Assembly (NCBI RefSeq): GCF_003337245.1
Contig: NZ_QPJE01000004.1
Coordinates: 1 to 64,000 of the forward strand
DNA from: Halanaerobium sp. MA284_MarDTE_T2
Lineage (GTDB): Bacteria; Bacillota; Halanaerobiia; Halanaerobiales; Halanaerobiaceae
Direction: 5' to 3'
Length of the DNA: 64,000 nucleotides
Part shown: positions 7,744 to 17,135 of the stretch, one piece after another
Layout of the letters: each line of letters opens with the position of its first letter
Numbering within the stretch: the first letter of the stretch is position 1
Made by a program: the position numbers and the translations under genes
The notes under the pieces: generated by a model
What the model was told of the DNA's origin: nothing
What the model saw: the letters and a program-made list of their open reading frames with translations, nothing else
Databases searched by the model: none

Positions 7744-9333
7744 TTAATTATTATTATTATTAATTTCGTAGTAAAGCTCATCTGCCAGTTTCCAGTAGCG
7801 ATTTTCTGTCCAGTGCATTAGGGAATTAGTATGATTTGTTAAAAGTTCTTTTACAGCATCTTGATCTTCGGTAATATTTAGGATCATTGCTTTTTCTTCA
7901 ATCTGATCCTGAAGTTCAAAGATATGATTCTGCATTGGATTGAGGACAGAGTCAACTTTTTCTCTTAACTCTCCATACCTTAAGTTAACAAAATCATCAA
8001 CCTGAGCAAAAGCCCACCAGGCTGAATCTCTGTCAAATTTATCTCTGTTAAGAGTTTTCCAGGAAGTTGGAACATCTTCAATTCCTACATACATTGGAAT
8101 AAATGGACTATTTTCTGGATTATCAAGTCCAAACCAGACTACACCACCAATTTCATCTGGCAGCCAGCTTCTTGCCTGAGAAACAAAGAAGTAGGAGCAG
8201 TAGTAGCGCGCAATAGGTCGATAATTATTTAAATCAAGTAATTCTATCATGTCACCTGCTACCTGAGGGGTTGCCAGATTGCTTTTAACTTTTTCTCCTT
8301 TACTATTCTCATAGAACCAGCCATCCTGTTCTGTAACATCATGTTTGGTATTTTTATTTGTATCTCTGAAGAGTGCGATAACATCATGTATAGAAACTTT
8401 TTTATCTGGCTTAACTGAGAAAGGATAGTTATGAGCATTTTCGAATTTCCAGTTTCCAGAAGGTGCTAATTCATTATAAACACGCCACAATCTGTTGCTG
8501 CACCCAGGTTCCCATGGGTGATTATCCATATCACCATAGACTTTGTTCCAGAAAAATTTACTTTCTGTTTCATCATATATGCCCAGTTCTACAGCAGTTT
8601 CTTTATAGTTATCAGAAACTAAAATATCTTCCATGTCTGCATGGTTTTCTGGTATTTCACCAATTCTACTTATATTTGGGACAACAGTTATATGACCATC
8701 TGGTACTTTTTTAGCTGCCCATACAGCACCAGGTTTGCCGCTATCTTTTGTCCACATTGGTCCTACACCAAAAACCTCAAAAACCCATGCTTCATTTGGA
8801 TCAGTAACTGTCAGACATTCACCACGGTAACATGATTCCCTGAATCCATATTCTTCAGCAAGTTTTCCCATAAGTTTTACAGCTTCACGGGCAGTCTTAC
8901 ATCTCTGCAGGGCAAATACTTCCAGCTGTTCTATTGTCATAATTGCCTCATCACTATTGGCAGTTTCAGGTGCTCCAACGATAGTTGTTTCCCCTATTAT
9001 TAGCTGATGTTCATTTGCATAAGGATAAGCGCCATGGAAGTATTTGTATGTATGTTCTACTTCTGGTATTTCACCAAGTTTTACTAGATCTTTGTGGTCA
9101 GCATAAACAATATTTTCATAGACAGGTGCCATAGTTCCGGCTTTATGGTCCTGAGCAGGAATAATTTGTATGCGCGAGTCATATCGTCCATCAACTGTGT
9201 GAGAAGTTATTACCGAACCATCGGTTGAAGCATTCTTGCCAACAACAATATCAGTACAGGCAAAAGTAGATCCACTAAGAACTAAAGTGATAATTAACAA
9301 CAGAACTGTAGAAGTAGTAATTTTTCTTTTCAT
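7744..9333 (-). CDS. Secreted C69-family dipeptidase, paralogue
   Basis: 529 residues with a signal sequence ending ...SGSTFA just before CTDIVVGKNASTDGSVITSH, placing the nucleophilic Cys at the mature N terminus. It shares the CLTVTDPNEAWVFEVFG, KPGAVWAAKKVPDGHITVVP and DKFDRDSAWWAFAQV blocks with the following gene, so the pair is a tandem duplication that has diverged. The C terminus ends in an Asn run (NNNNN). AAAGGGGAG precedes the ATG. Role as for its neighbour: extracytoplasmic peptide hydrolysis in the permease/M14 operon. Confidence 0.88.
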   Translation of the reverse strand: MKRKITTSTVLLLIITLVLSGSTFACTDIVVGKNASTDGSVITSHTVDGRYDSRIQIIPAQDHKAGTMAPVYENIVYADHKDLVKLGEIPEVEHTYKYFHGAYPYANEHQLIIGETTIVGAPETANSDEAIMTIEQLEVFALQRCKTAREAVKLMGKLAEEYGFRESCYRGECLTVTDPNEAWVFEVFGVGPMWTKDSGKPGAVWAAKKVPDGHITVVPNISRIGEIPENHADMEDILVSDNYKETAVELGIYDETESKFFWNKVYGDMDNHPWEPGCSNRLWRVYNELAPSGNWKFENAHNYPFSVKPDKKVSIHDVIALFRDTNKNTKHDVTEQDGWFYENSKGEKVKSNLATPQVAGDMIELLDLNNYRPIARYYCSYFFVSQARSWLPDEIGGVVWFGLDNPENSPFIPMYVGIEDVPTSWKTLNRDKFDRDSAWWAFAQVDDFVNLRYGELREKVDSVLNPMQNHIFELQDQIEEKAMILNITEDQDAVKELLTNHTNSLMHWTENRYWKLADELYYEINNNNN

Positions 9334-9358
9334 TCAGAGATCTCCCCTTTCAAATTGT

Positions 9359-10531
9359 TTATTCATAATAAATACGATCTGAATCCATATTAGCCGGATT
9401 TTTAAAGTAATGGCCAACCCCATTTTTTATAATTTCTGCATATTTAGGTACATTTTTAATTTTTATCTCCTTTCCGGGGTTCATTTGGTTCCAGATCTGA
9501 GCAACCATTAGTGCAGTAGAACAGTGTCTTCCAACTCGGACTTCAATTGGCCAGCCATCTTCATCAATAGTTTCATACAGCAGACCAAATTCTCCAGCTC
9601 GCTGAACAAAAGGATCTTTTCCTTCTAAAAGTAAATGTTCATCTGTTATTCCTCTAACTCGGTCTAAAAATGGTTCCGGAGTTTCAAAAAGAAGTGAGAT
9701 GGCATCTGAATAATCTCCTACCTCTCGATGAGAGAGTCCATGTAAGGATTTAGGGGAAAATTCCATACTGATTGGTTTTTCAAATTCCATATCTGTCAGC
9801 ATCATAGAAGCCATTGCTGCTATATTTCGGCCCGATTCGTGAGCAACGATAGTACTTATTACCGGATATTCCAATTCTGCCTCATGAAAGTCAATAAATA
9901 AATCCACTTTTTCCTGTTTGATAATCTGCATAAAAGCGTAATTTACCTGTTCTGTAAAAGAGCCGTCTTTTTTGCCGGGCCAGGTTCTATTGAAATTTCT
10001 AATATCCATATAAGCTAACATCTGTTTACTGGGATAGTGAACATATACTTCTGGATCAGGCCAGGAATCTAAAGGATTTGTCCATCTGTCACCCATTCGA
10101 TATTTTTTTTCTCCCCAGTCAGTTTTTATAGTATAAAACTGTGGGTAGGCATCACCAGGCCTAGTTACTGTCGAAGCACTTCTGTTGGCTCTAATGGCAA
10201 CAATCAGTTTTCCTTTTTCTAATGTAGCATTCTCAGCGAGAATTTCGGCACTGAGATTAGCAGCTGGTTCTTCGGGATGAGTTCCCCCAATCACAAAGAA
10301 GATAGCACCTGGTTTTCCGCTGTCTAATATATAGATGTTACAATCTGCGACAGTATTTTTAATAGGTTCAAAATAATCACCCAAAGTTTTAACTTCAGTT
10401 ACAGATGGACCTGCAACTACTGTTTCTTTGTAATTTCTGTGAGCAAGAAAAGATCGAGCAGATATAACCAGAGCAGTAATTATCAGAACAGCAGTTAATA
10501 GTTTAATAATAATTAATTTTTTACTAGACAT
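9359..10531 (-). CDS. Membrane-anchored M14-like zinc hydrolase (AstE/aspartoacylase-related)
   Basis: 390 residues with one N-terminal hydrophobic helix (about 8-27) and the remainder probably outside. GGTHPEEPAA supplies the H-x-x-E zinc pair and LFIDFHEAELEYP the third ligand, as in the succinylglutamate desuccinylase/aspartoacylase branch of M14 carboxypeptidases. A later LLFETPEP can supply the catalytic Glu. Such enzymes cut N-acyl-amino-acid or terminal peptide bonds. Between the permease and the C69 genes it probably trims glutamyl oligomers; that substrate is inferred. AGGTG precedes the ATG. Confidence 0.78.
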   Translation of the reverse strand: MSSKKLIIIKLLTAVLIITALVISARSFLAHRNYKETVVAGPSVTEVKTLGDYFEPIKNTVADCNIYILDSGKPGAIFFVIGGTHPEEPAANLSAEILAENATLEKGKLIVAIRANRSASTVTRPGDAYPQFYTIKTDWGEKKYRMGDRWTNPLDSWPDPEVYVHYPSKQMLAYMDIRNFNRTWPGKKDGSFTEQVNYAFMQIIKQEKVDLFIDFHEAELEYPVISTIVAHESGRNIAAMASMMLTDMEFEKPISMEFSPKSLHGLSHREVGDYSDAISLLFETPEPFLDRVRGITDEHLLLEGKDPFVQRAGEFGLLYETIDEDGWPIEVRVGRHCSTALMVAQIWNQMNPGKEIKIKNVPKYAEIIKNGVGHYFKNPANMDSDRIYYE

Positions 10532-10542
10532 CTTAATTCACC

Positions 10543-10707
10543 TCATTTAATCCTCAATATTCTAAGAATAAAGGGGATTATTATTACTGAATAGAGTACA
10601 GCTTCCTGAGCATCTTTGGTCTTAACAATTTCTCTCAGGAGTATAAAGGCAATAAAAGCACTAATTAAATAGTAACTGAACTCTATAATTGAATTTATAA
10701 TACCCAT
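10543..10707 (-). CDS. Small membrane protein next to the permease
   Basis: About 54 residues, MGIINSIIEFSYYLISAFIAF then ILLREIVKTKDAQE and a second hydrophobic helix, VLYSVIIIPFILRIL. The start at 10707 is chosen because AGGAGG lies 7 bases before it; an in-frame ATG at 10737 lacks such a site. It is co-transcribed between the permease and the M14-like gene. It may be an accessory subunit of the permease. No family is recognised. Confidence 0.65.
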   Translation of the reverse strand: MGIINSIIEFSYYLISAFIAFILLREIVKTKDAQEAVLYSVIIIPFILRILRIK

Positions 10708-10726
10708 ATGATAACCTCCTGATTTA

Positions 10727-12016
10727 TTATCCTCCAACTAAAAATGACAGCTGATTGCTGAAAACGAGAAAAATGGTACATAAAGCTAAAATAAATGCCA
10801 TTGGTATTAAACAGGTTTTGAGAAAATCTTTATAATATCTGCCGCTGTAATCAAGTTCTATTACAGTTGCGCGTCCTACAACTGCTGTAGGTGGCAATAT
10901 ATCTCCTATAGGCCACATAACTGCCATGGCTGAAAGTATTATAACTGGATTAAATCCTTTCATATTAAAGAGAAATATTAGAGGAACTCCAAGCAGTGGA
11001 GCTACAGCATACTGCAGCAGACCTTCTGAGACAGGCAGAATTATAAAGAGTGAAGCAAATAAAAACCAGACAGGAAGGGTTACCACAGCCAGTGAGATCA
11101 AACCTCTGGCACCACTTAAGGCCATAATTTGAATTAAAATTCCAACAACAATCATAATTCCAACAAGAGGAATAAGTGATCTAATTGTTTTTCCGGCAAT
11201 ATTTAGAATATTAAGTTTTTTAGGACTGAGAATAAACATTGCTAATGCTGAGATTAAAAACATAAGCGGCAGACCTAAAATCGGCATTTTAAATGGAAAT
11301 AATCTTCCCGCAACAATTAAGACTATAAGTATAAGGAAAGGTGTGCCTACCCTAGTCCAGTTCATTTTTTCTGGAGGTACTGGAAGTTCTTTCAAAATTT
11401 TATCAAGCTCTGGATTTTCTCCTTTTGCTCCTAAAAAAAACATTGTAAATAAGGCTCCGATAACTGTTATTACCAGCAGGGGCTGCATAAATCCTACATA
11501 GGGCATATTTGCTCCAGCAGCAGCCATCATGGCCCAGAGATTAATAGGAGGGGCAGCAGCACTCATAGAAGCACAGAGAAAGATTATTGCTGCAGTTCTT
11601 GTTTCAGATATTCCCATATATATCAGTACTGTACCTACAAGTGTACCTACAGTTAATACTGTGGCAGCTCCGGCACCTGTAAGAGCTCCCGGTATCATAA
11701 GTACAAATGTTAGAAATAAAAGAGTTAAATAGCGGTGTTCATGAAATCGAATTATTATTTTTCTTACCATGAATGCAATACCACCGGACTCTTTAACCAG
11801 ATTGATAAAAAGAGTTGCTGTAATAAATATCAGTGATACATCGTAATATGTAAATGCACCTTCTACAAGATGCCTTACCGGAACACCACCGGTATGATAA
11901 ATAGCAGCAGCCAGAGCTGACAGAAGCATTGCCAGCTCAATTCCTAATTTGAAATATGTTCCGACAGCAAAAGTTACTGCTATTATGATGAGTACAATTC
12001 CAGCATGTAAAAACAT
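10727..12016 (-). CDS. Ion-transporter-superfamily (DctM-like) permease
   Basis: About 429 residues with 10-12 predicted membrane helices. GALTGAGAATVLTVGTLVGT and ASMSAAAPPINLWAMMAAAG are the two loop-like signature regions, arranged as in TRAP DctM and related anion permeases. No TRAP solute-binding protein or DctQ is adjacent, so it may be a secondary anion transporter or pair with the DUF6305 protein encoded just upstream. Likely cargo is an acidic amino acid, oligomer or dicarboxylate (inference). The ATG at 12016 is preferred for its GAGGTG site; a GTG at 12025 lies inside that site. Confidence 0.75.
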   Translation of the reverse strand: MFLHAGIVLIIIAVTFAVGTYFKLGIELAMLLSALAAAIYHTGGVPVRHLVEGAFTYYDVSLIFITATLFINLVKESGGIAFMVRKIIIRFHEHRYLTLLFLTFVLMIPGALTGAGAATVLTVGTLVGTVLIYMGISETRTAAIIFLCASMSAAAPPINLWAMMAAAGANMPYVGFMQPLLVITVIGALFTMFFLGAKGENPELDKILKELPVPPEKMNWTRVGTPFLILIVLIVAGRLFPFKMPILGLPLMFLISALAMFILSPKKLNILNIAGKTIRSLIPLVGIMIVVGILIQIMALSGARGLISLAVVTLPVWFLFASLFIILPVSEGLLQYAVAPLLGVPLIFLFNMKGFNPVIILSAMAVMWPIGDILPPTAVVGRATVIELDYSGRYYKDFLKTCLIPMAFILALCTIFLVFSNQLSFLVGG

Positions 12017-12049
12017 TAAATACACCTCATTTCAGTAACAGTTAAACTT

Positions 12050-12613
12050 TTATTGAACATCGAACAGTTCTTTGACTGCTTCTCCCATTTCCATATTCTT
12101 ATCAAAATATATGGCAGGAATATCTAATTCTTCGCTCTTTTCTGTAAAAAATCCATCTTCATTACTTGATTCTTTTATAATTAGAGCATCACTTTGCGGC
12201 ATAACAATTTCTATTGATTTTGCATCATTTTCGTCAACACGCCTTGACATACCCTCAATATGAGCACCCAAAACCTTCAGGCCGTTTTCTTTAGCAGTTT
12301 TTATTAAAGCATTAATTCTTTCTGCTTCCTGATTCATATTTGTACCGGCAGCACCCATACCTTTACCACTGGTACCCATTGTGACAATCAGAGTTTTATA
12401 ATTGCTTCCCTCAAGATCAGCTGCTGTAAGCAGATCTTTCTGCTCACATTCAACTCCAGCCTGCTGGCAGATCATTTTTACCATCAGTGCACCTGGACTT
12501 TGTCCACAGGTTGTAACTACAGCTGGCTGCTCAAATACAGGCAGGGCAGCAGAAGTAATAAAACTCAGAGTAAATATTGTAACTACTGTTAAAAGTAAAA
12601 TCTTTTTAAACAT
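12050..12613 (-). CDS. Exported DUF6305 protein
   Basis: 187 residues with an N-terminal signal sequence (about 1-23). The body has the three motifs shared with the fusion protein at 14812-16020: TTCGQSPGALMVKM, GTSGKGMGAAG and HIEGMSRR. The sequence alternates beta strands and helices like a small Rossmann-type domain. The name DUF6305 is recalled from memory and should be confirmed. It is the first gene of the operon running to 6093, with AAGGAGGAAAG before the ATG. An extracytoplasmic ligand-binding role feeding the permease is possible but unproven. Confidence 0.75.
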   Translation of the reverse strand: MFKKILLLTVVTIFTLSFITSAALPVFEQPAVVTTCGQSPGALMVKMICQQAGVECEQKDLLTAADLEGSNYKTLIVTMGTSGKGMGAAGTNMNQEAERINALIKTAKENGLKVLGAHIEGMSRRVDENDAKSIEIVMPQSDALIIKESSNEDGFFTEKSEELDIPAIYFDKNMEMGEAVKELFDVQ

Positions 12614-12709
12614 TATCTTTCCTCCTTTTTAAATTATTTTATTCACATATATAGATTTCAACTATTATTTTATTTATCCTATTTTTTCTCTTATTTCTCT
12701 CAAAAAATT

Positions 12710-12766
12710 CAAAAAATTAAAAAACCATCAACTGTGAACCTGTTGTTAGTTCAGAATTGATGGTTT
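12710..12766 (-). terminator. Terminator of the pgs-two-component operon
   Basis: AAACCATCAA (12721-12730) pairs with TTGATGGTTT (12756-12765), with GTGAAC/GTTCA inner pairing. On the minus strand it is followed by TTTTTTAATTTTTT. It separates the response regulator gene from the next operon. Confidence 0.85.
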
Positions 12767-12787
12767 GGTTTTACAAAATCATGAGAA

Positions 12788-12816
12788 AAAACCTTTTTGT
12801 GGGAGAACCTATATAT
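12788..12816 (+). repeat. Terminal fragment of dispersed repeat family B
   Basis: AACCTTTTTGTGGGAGAACCT resembles the end of the repeat at 47448-47505 (AACCTTTTGATGGGAGAACCT) and, in reverse complement, that at 25112. Only the end is present here. Confidence 0.5.
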
Positions 12817-12840
12817 AATTTTTAATAAAAATTATTGCTG

Positions 12841-13461
12841 TTACTTCAGTTTGTATTTATGGATTGGTCTGCCAACTTTACCATAATCAAGTTTTACTAT
12901 GGCGATGTTTTTTTCATTAAGAAAGTTTAAGTAGCGGTGGACAGTCTGGTATGCTAAATTTGTTTCATTAGAGATTTCCTGGATGGTTTTGGGACTTTGA
13001 ATTTTATTTAGATAATTATATATAATCTTTAAAGTTTTTAGGCTCATTCCTTTAGGAATATCAAGGCTGTTTATATTATAAGGAAAATGATATTTGCTGT
13101 CATTATAATTTAAATGAAGATTGATTCTGGAAATTAGATCAGCAGTTCTTATCGGCTTGTTTGCAAAATCATCCGCACCTGCATTCAGAAATTTTTCAGC
13201 AAGATCAAGAGATTCATCGACAGTTAAAACAAGTATAGGTATTGAGTTATTAATTTTTCTTATTTCTTTAACTAATTTTAAACCATTTATATCAGGCATA
13301 TGGTAATCAATCATTAATAAATCAAATTCTTCATTTTTTGCGTATTTTAAAGCTTCAGTTCCAAGTAAGGTTGTGGTAATATTAAATCCTGCTGCTTCAG
13401 CAACAGCTTCTAATGTAAAAAGAATATCTTTTTCGTCATCAACTGCCAGTATTTTTTTCAC
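12841..13461 (-). CDS. Response regulator with winged-helix output
   Basis: 206 residues. The receiver domain (1-120) has the acidic pair DDE near residue 8, the phospho-acceptor Asp in LLMIDYHMPDINGL, and the conserved Lys in FANKPIRTADL. The C-terminal HTH, TIQEISNETNLAYQTVHRYL followed by KVGRPIHKYKLK, resembles CitB/DctR-type regulators of dicarboxylate uptake. It starts at a GTG with GGAGG 9 bases upstream, 2 bases after the kinase stop codon. It is the last gene of the pgs operon. It may regulate the pgs operon and/or the adjacent permease operon. Confidence 0.88.
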   Translation of the reverse strand: MKKILAVDDEKDILFTLEAVAEAAGFNITTTLLGTEALKYAKNEEFDLLMIDYHMPDINGLKLVKEIRKINNSIPILVLTVDESLDLAEKFLNAGADDFANKPIRTADLISRINLHLNYNDSKYHFPYNINSLDIPKGMSLKTLKIIYNYLNKIQSPKTIQEISNETNLAYQTVHRYLNFLNEKNIAIVKLDYGKVGRPIHKYKLK

Positions 13462-13462
13462 A

Positions 13463-14821
13463 TTAATGCACCTCCGGTAATATTATCTCTGCTTCAGTTC
13501 CCTGGTGAAATTTGCTGTCAATATTGATTGTTCCACCATGACTTTCTATAACTTTTTTAACAAAATGCAGCCCCAGACCTGTATTTTCCATACCGGTTGT
13601 ATAACCAATTTTCCAGATGTTATCTATTTTATCTTCAGGTATACCTTTTCCATTATCTCTAATAGAAATATGTATTTTGTTATTTTGTTTTCTGGCATTT
13701 ATATCAATTTTTCCATTTTCGGGATCAATAGCTTTAAGAGAGTTATCTATCAAATTTATTAAAGCACGCGACAGTCTGACTTTATTTGCTTCAATATCTA
13801 TATTTTTATCATAATTAAAAGATACATGATCACTAATTTCTTCCAGTGCAAGCTGAATTTTGAGAAAATCAAACAGCTCTTCTATAGAAATTTTTCTTTT
13901 TTTATCTTCATAAAGAATTTCAGATATCATTTGAGACATTTTTTCTGCTGAGCTGTTTATTTTTTCTGTATATTCGTGTATTTTTTGATCTTTTATTTTC
14001 ATATCAATTACACCACTTAGACCCTGTATGGTTACCAGGGGTGTTTTTAAATCGTGAACCAAATGTTTTATCTCACTAAAATATCTGGATTTTACAGCTT
14101 CCAGCTCCAGTTCCCTTATTTTTTCTTCTTTTTTTCTACTTTCTTCAATAAGATATAAATTATTATAATAATCAACTACAACTCTGGTTAATATTAATGC
14201 ATTGATCATAATTATTATTGAAAAAGTAAAACCAAAAAAGTTTATAATATATTCTGCATCGATAAATTCTGTTACTTCTCTAATAGATATAATAATTTCG
14301 CCTCTGCCAAATCCATAATTAGACAAAAAGGGTATAATGTCCAGCCAGTCAATACTGAAAAGAAATAGGGAAATAATTATTGTTTTGATAAAAATATGAT
14401 GTATCTTCTTTGTTATGTAGTGTAGTATGAATATAATTATAATAGTTAAATAAGATGGCCCTGCAAAAACAAATGCTATATCGTAAATCCAGCTAATAAG
14501 CTGATATATTACAGGAATTATTATAAGGGTAATAAGAAAAGTGAAATTCCTAAATGGACCATAGTTTTCAAGACTTTCTGCAAGAATAAAAGCTCCTAAA
14601 TATATAGGAAGATGTCTGAGTGTGTTGAGCATAACCAATTTTGCAGAAACAAGCAGCAGAAGTCCGCTGTCCTGGGCAGAAATACTTTTATATAGCTGTT
14701 TAATTAAATTATATTGAAGTTCTTTTGTAAATGATGGCAGTATGAGAGCTAAAATAATTATAATTATTGATGTAAAAAATTTGCTTTTATCCAATTTTTT
14801 TAGACTGAGGCTTATGGCCAT
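13463..14821 (-). CDS. Membrane sensor histidine kinase
   Basis: 452 residues. The N-terminal half (about 1-225) has several membrane helices and no large periplasmic domain. A short coiled coil leads to the H-box, IKHLVHDLKTPLVTIQGL. The N-box is ALINLIDNSLKAID, G1 DNGKGIPEDKI and G2 GLGLHFVKKVIESHGG. It overlaps the fusion gene upstream by 10 bases and is followed directly by its response regulator, so the three are translationally coupled. Sensing probably happens within the membrane or in short loops; the signal could be cell-envelope glutamyl polymer or osmotic state (inference). Confidence 0.9.
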   Translation of the reverse strand: MAISLSLKKLDKSKFFTSIIIIILALILPSFTKELQYNLIKQLYKSISAQDSGLLLLVSAKLVMLNTLRHLPIYLGAFILAESLENYGPFRNFTFLITLIIIPVIYQLISWIYDIAFVFAGPSYLTIIIIFILHYITKKIHHIFIKTIIISLFLFSIDWLDIIPFLSNYGFGRGEIIISIREVTEFIDAEYIINFFGFTFSIIIMINALILTRVVVDYYNNLYLIEESRKKEEKIRELELEAVKSRYFSEIKHLVHDLKTPLVTIQGLSGVIDMKIKDQKIHEYTEKINSSAEKMSQMISEILYEDKKRKISIEELFDFLKIQLALEEISDHVSFNYDKNIDIEANKVRLSRALINLIDNSLKAIDPENGKIDINARKQNNKIHISIRDNGKGIPEDKIDNIWKIGYTTGMENTGLGLHFVKKVIESHGGTINIDSKFHQGTEAEIILPEVH

Positions 14822-16020
14822 TTCAGCTCAACTCCATTGATTTTTAGTAAAGTGGTTATTAAATTAAGCTGATATTCAAAGCGCTTTTTTTCTGGAAGTT
14901 TTACACAGGTTTCTAGTGTAAAAGAAGGAATTTTTAAATTTTGTCCAACAGCCCAGGTTAAACTTCCTTCAATAGGAGGGCTAATTAAAACAAACTTTTC
15001 TATTTTTTCCTTTATATCAGAATTAATAGATTCAACAGCTTCCGCTCCCTGCCAGATAGAATTTTCATCGGCATATGCTATCAGTGACTGTCCTAAATAG
15101 TTTTTATTTATAAAATTAAATTCCTGTGATTCATGTAAATCTATCAGCAGGTCAGGAGAAAACCCTTTAATTAGATTATATATTTCTGAAGCTCTTTTTT
15201 CTGCATATGTGCCATTGGGATTTCCAGGAAAAGATCGGTTTAATAATTCTCCTTTTGGGTAGTTTCTTACTCCGGCAGATATAGCTTTAGGATTTGCCCT
15301 TGGAATAATTATTATTCTTCCCCCATCAACGAAGGGTTCCAGCATTTTTACTGCAGCCAGCCGTGGAACAGTTTCATTGCCGTGAGTTCCAGCGTTTATA
15401 ACTACAGTAGTTTCTGTTTGATTTCCATTGATATAATATTCTACAGTCTGAGACTGACTCTGAAAAAGATTGGCCAGGATGGGTTTTATTTGAGATAGAT
15501 TTTCTGTTATTTCAAGTGGGATATTATATTTTTTTGATGCTTTAGAAAAATAATTATCAAAATTGCTGTCTTTAGAGATAATCATATAATCAGCATGTGG
15601 AGTGACAACATCTAAAAGTTTATCTGATCTATTTTCTCGGCGGCCTGTTCCACCAAGATGAGTAAGAAGAATAAATGTGCCGGTTTTTTCTGCTTTTTTA
15701 ATCAGGTTTTTTGTTCTTAGAAGTTCATATTCATAATCTATTCCGGCAGCTCCAACACCCTTACAGCTGTGTCCCACTGCAATTATTAGTGTAGAATATC
15801 CCTCCATATCTTCAGCCTGAAGCAGAGGACGGTATTTGAAATTAACATTTTGATTTTCGAGCACAACTTTTATCATGATACCATCGGGATTTTGACCCGG
15901 ACAGGTTATTACCACCGGCTGGGCTGGATGAATTTTTAAATCTTCTGCCTGTAAGAATGGCTTAAAAGCAAATAATAATATAATACAGAGTAAAAAAGAT
16001 ATAAAAAACTTGTGGTTCAT
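14812..16020 (-). CDS. Exported DUF6305-M14 zinc hydrolase fusion
   Basis: 402 residues. A signal sequence (1-25) is followed by a DUF6305-like domain (about 30-185) with TCPGQNPDGIMIK, GHSCKGVGAAG and THLGGTGRR, matching the stand-alone protein at 12050-12613. The C-terminal half (about 190-400) is an AstE/aspartoacylase-type M14 domain: NAGTHGNETVP gives His and Glu zinc ligands, LLIDLHESQEF the second His, and SFTLETCV the likely catalytic Glu. It shares one base with the pgsW stop and overlaps the kinase gene. Position inside a pgs operon suggests release or trimming of gamma-glutamyl chains; this is inference. Confidence 0.82.
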   Translation of the reverse strand: MNHKFFISFLLCIILLFAFKPFLQAEDLKIHPAQPVVITCPGQNPDGIMIKVVLENQNVNFKYRPLLQAEDMEGYSTLIIAVGHSCKGVGAAGIDYEYELLRTKNLIKKAEKTGTFILLTHLGGTGRRENRSDKLLDVVTPHADYMIISKDSNFDNYFSKASKKYNIPLEITENLSQIKPILANLFQSQSQTVEYYINGNQTETTVVINAGTHGNETVPRLAAVKMLEPFVDGGRIIIIPRANPKAISAGVRNYPKGELLNRSFPGNPNGTYAEKRASEIYNLIKGFSPDLLIDLHESQEFNFINKNYLGQSLIAYADENSIWQGAEAVESINSDIKEKIEKFVLISPPIEGSLTWAVGQNLKIPSFTLETCVKLPEKKRFEYQLNLITTLLKINGVELKWP

Positions 16021-17123
16021 TATTTAACCTCCTTTTTTAGCTTTCCAGATATTATTGAAAAAATTAGAGGTAAAGCAATCAGTAGAAGAAAAAATTTAAT
16101 TAGTGTTTTATTATATTTAACAATATAATATACATCTGATTTACCAGGTTTTGGTAGAGGAACAGGGTCTACCTGTATTCCGCTTTTATGCGCCAGATTT
16201 TCAATATTGAGCAGATGTATAACAGGAATATTTTTAGATAAATAGTAAGAGATAAGACCATTTTCTGCATATTCTGTATTCAGATGTCCTGGAATAGTTA
16301 ATCCATTATTAAATTTAACCGATGAAGATGTGCTGCCAAAATTTGCAGAAGCTCCTCCAATATTAATAAAACATTTAATCTTATCATTTTTGGAAAAATC
16401 AGAAAAAATATCAATTCTTTTGTGAATACTTTCTGACAGAGTATCCTCATAAATTAAAGGGATATTACTTCGATCAGCAATATCAAAAAATGTTTTTTTA
16501 TCATCTATAAAAAATAAGTTATCTGCTCGATCATTATCACCACCAAAAGATAAGGCAGTTATTTCTGTACTTATAATATTGTGCTGTCTGAGGTATTTGA
16601 GCATGTCAATAAAAGTAAAGTCTGGAATATTTGCTCCATACATTGAAGCACCAATAGAATAGATGAGGGATACATCCAGCTCCATTATTTCTGCTGCTGA
16701 AAGAACGGCCAAAATAAGTCCGGGAAAAGAACCGCTGGCACCAACTGCAATTTTATCTCCTTTTTTTAAATCTAATTGATAAAAATATTTTACAATAAGG
16801 GCAGCAAAATCTGGATTTGCAGCTGTTCTTTTAGCTTTTAAATCACCTAATGTAGTTGTAATTTTAGTATATTCTTTTCCAATCAGTGCTGTTCTATTGG
16901 GATCTAGAGAACTATCAATTTGATATCCCAAAGCAGTTTTCTCTTCATAAAGAATATTTTCGGCTTTTTTCATTTTTTGGGCGGCTTTGATCTGCTTATC
17001 AAATGATGGATGTTCAGTTCTATAATTGCTGAAGGATAATATTAATAGTGCAGAAACAGCAATTAAAGAAGATATAACTATTGTTTTTATATTTATTTTA
17101 CCTTTTATCCAGTTTGTGAACAT
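16020..17123 (-). CDS. pgsW: Poly-gamma-glutamate system protein PgsW
   Basis: 367 residues with a membrane helix at each end (about 16-34 and 338-358) and a large domain between them that contains ALIVKYFYQLDLKKGDKIAVGASGSF-type sequence, a GANIPDFTF motif and NIGGASANFGS. This layout matches the PgsW family found beside pgsB and pgsC in bacteria without a classical pgsA. Its exact role in polymer synthesis or export is not established. It follows pgsC by 12 bases, with AAAGGAGC before the ATG, and abuts the fusion gene. Confidence 0.82.
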   Translation of the reverse strand: MFTNWIKGKINIKTIVISSLIAVSALLILSFSNYRTEHPSFDKQIKAAQKMKKAENILYEEKTALGYQIDSSLDPNRTALIGKEYTKITTTLGDLKAKRTAANPDFAALIVKYFYQLDLKKGDKIAVGASGSFPGLILAVLSAAEIMELDVSLIYSIGASMYGANIPDFTFIDMLKYLRQHNIISTEITALSFGGDNDRADNLFFIDDKKTFFDIADRSNIPLIYEDTLSESIHKRIDIFSDFSKNDKIKCFINIGGASANFGSTSSSVKFNNGLTIPGHLNTEYAENGLISYYLSKNIPVIHLLNIENLAHKSGIQVDPVPLPKPGKSDVYYIVKYNKTLIKFFLLLIALPLIFSIISGKLKKEVK

Positions 17124-17135
17124 ATTTTAGCTCCT

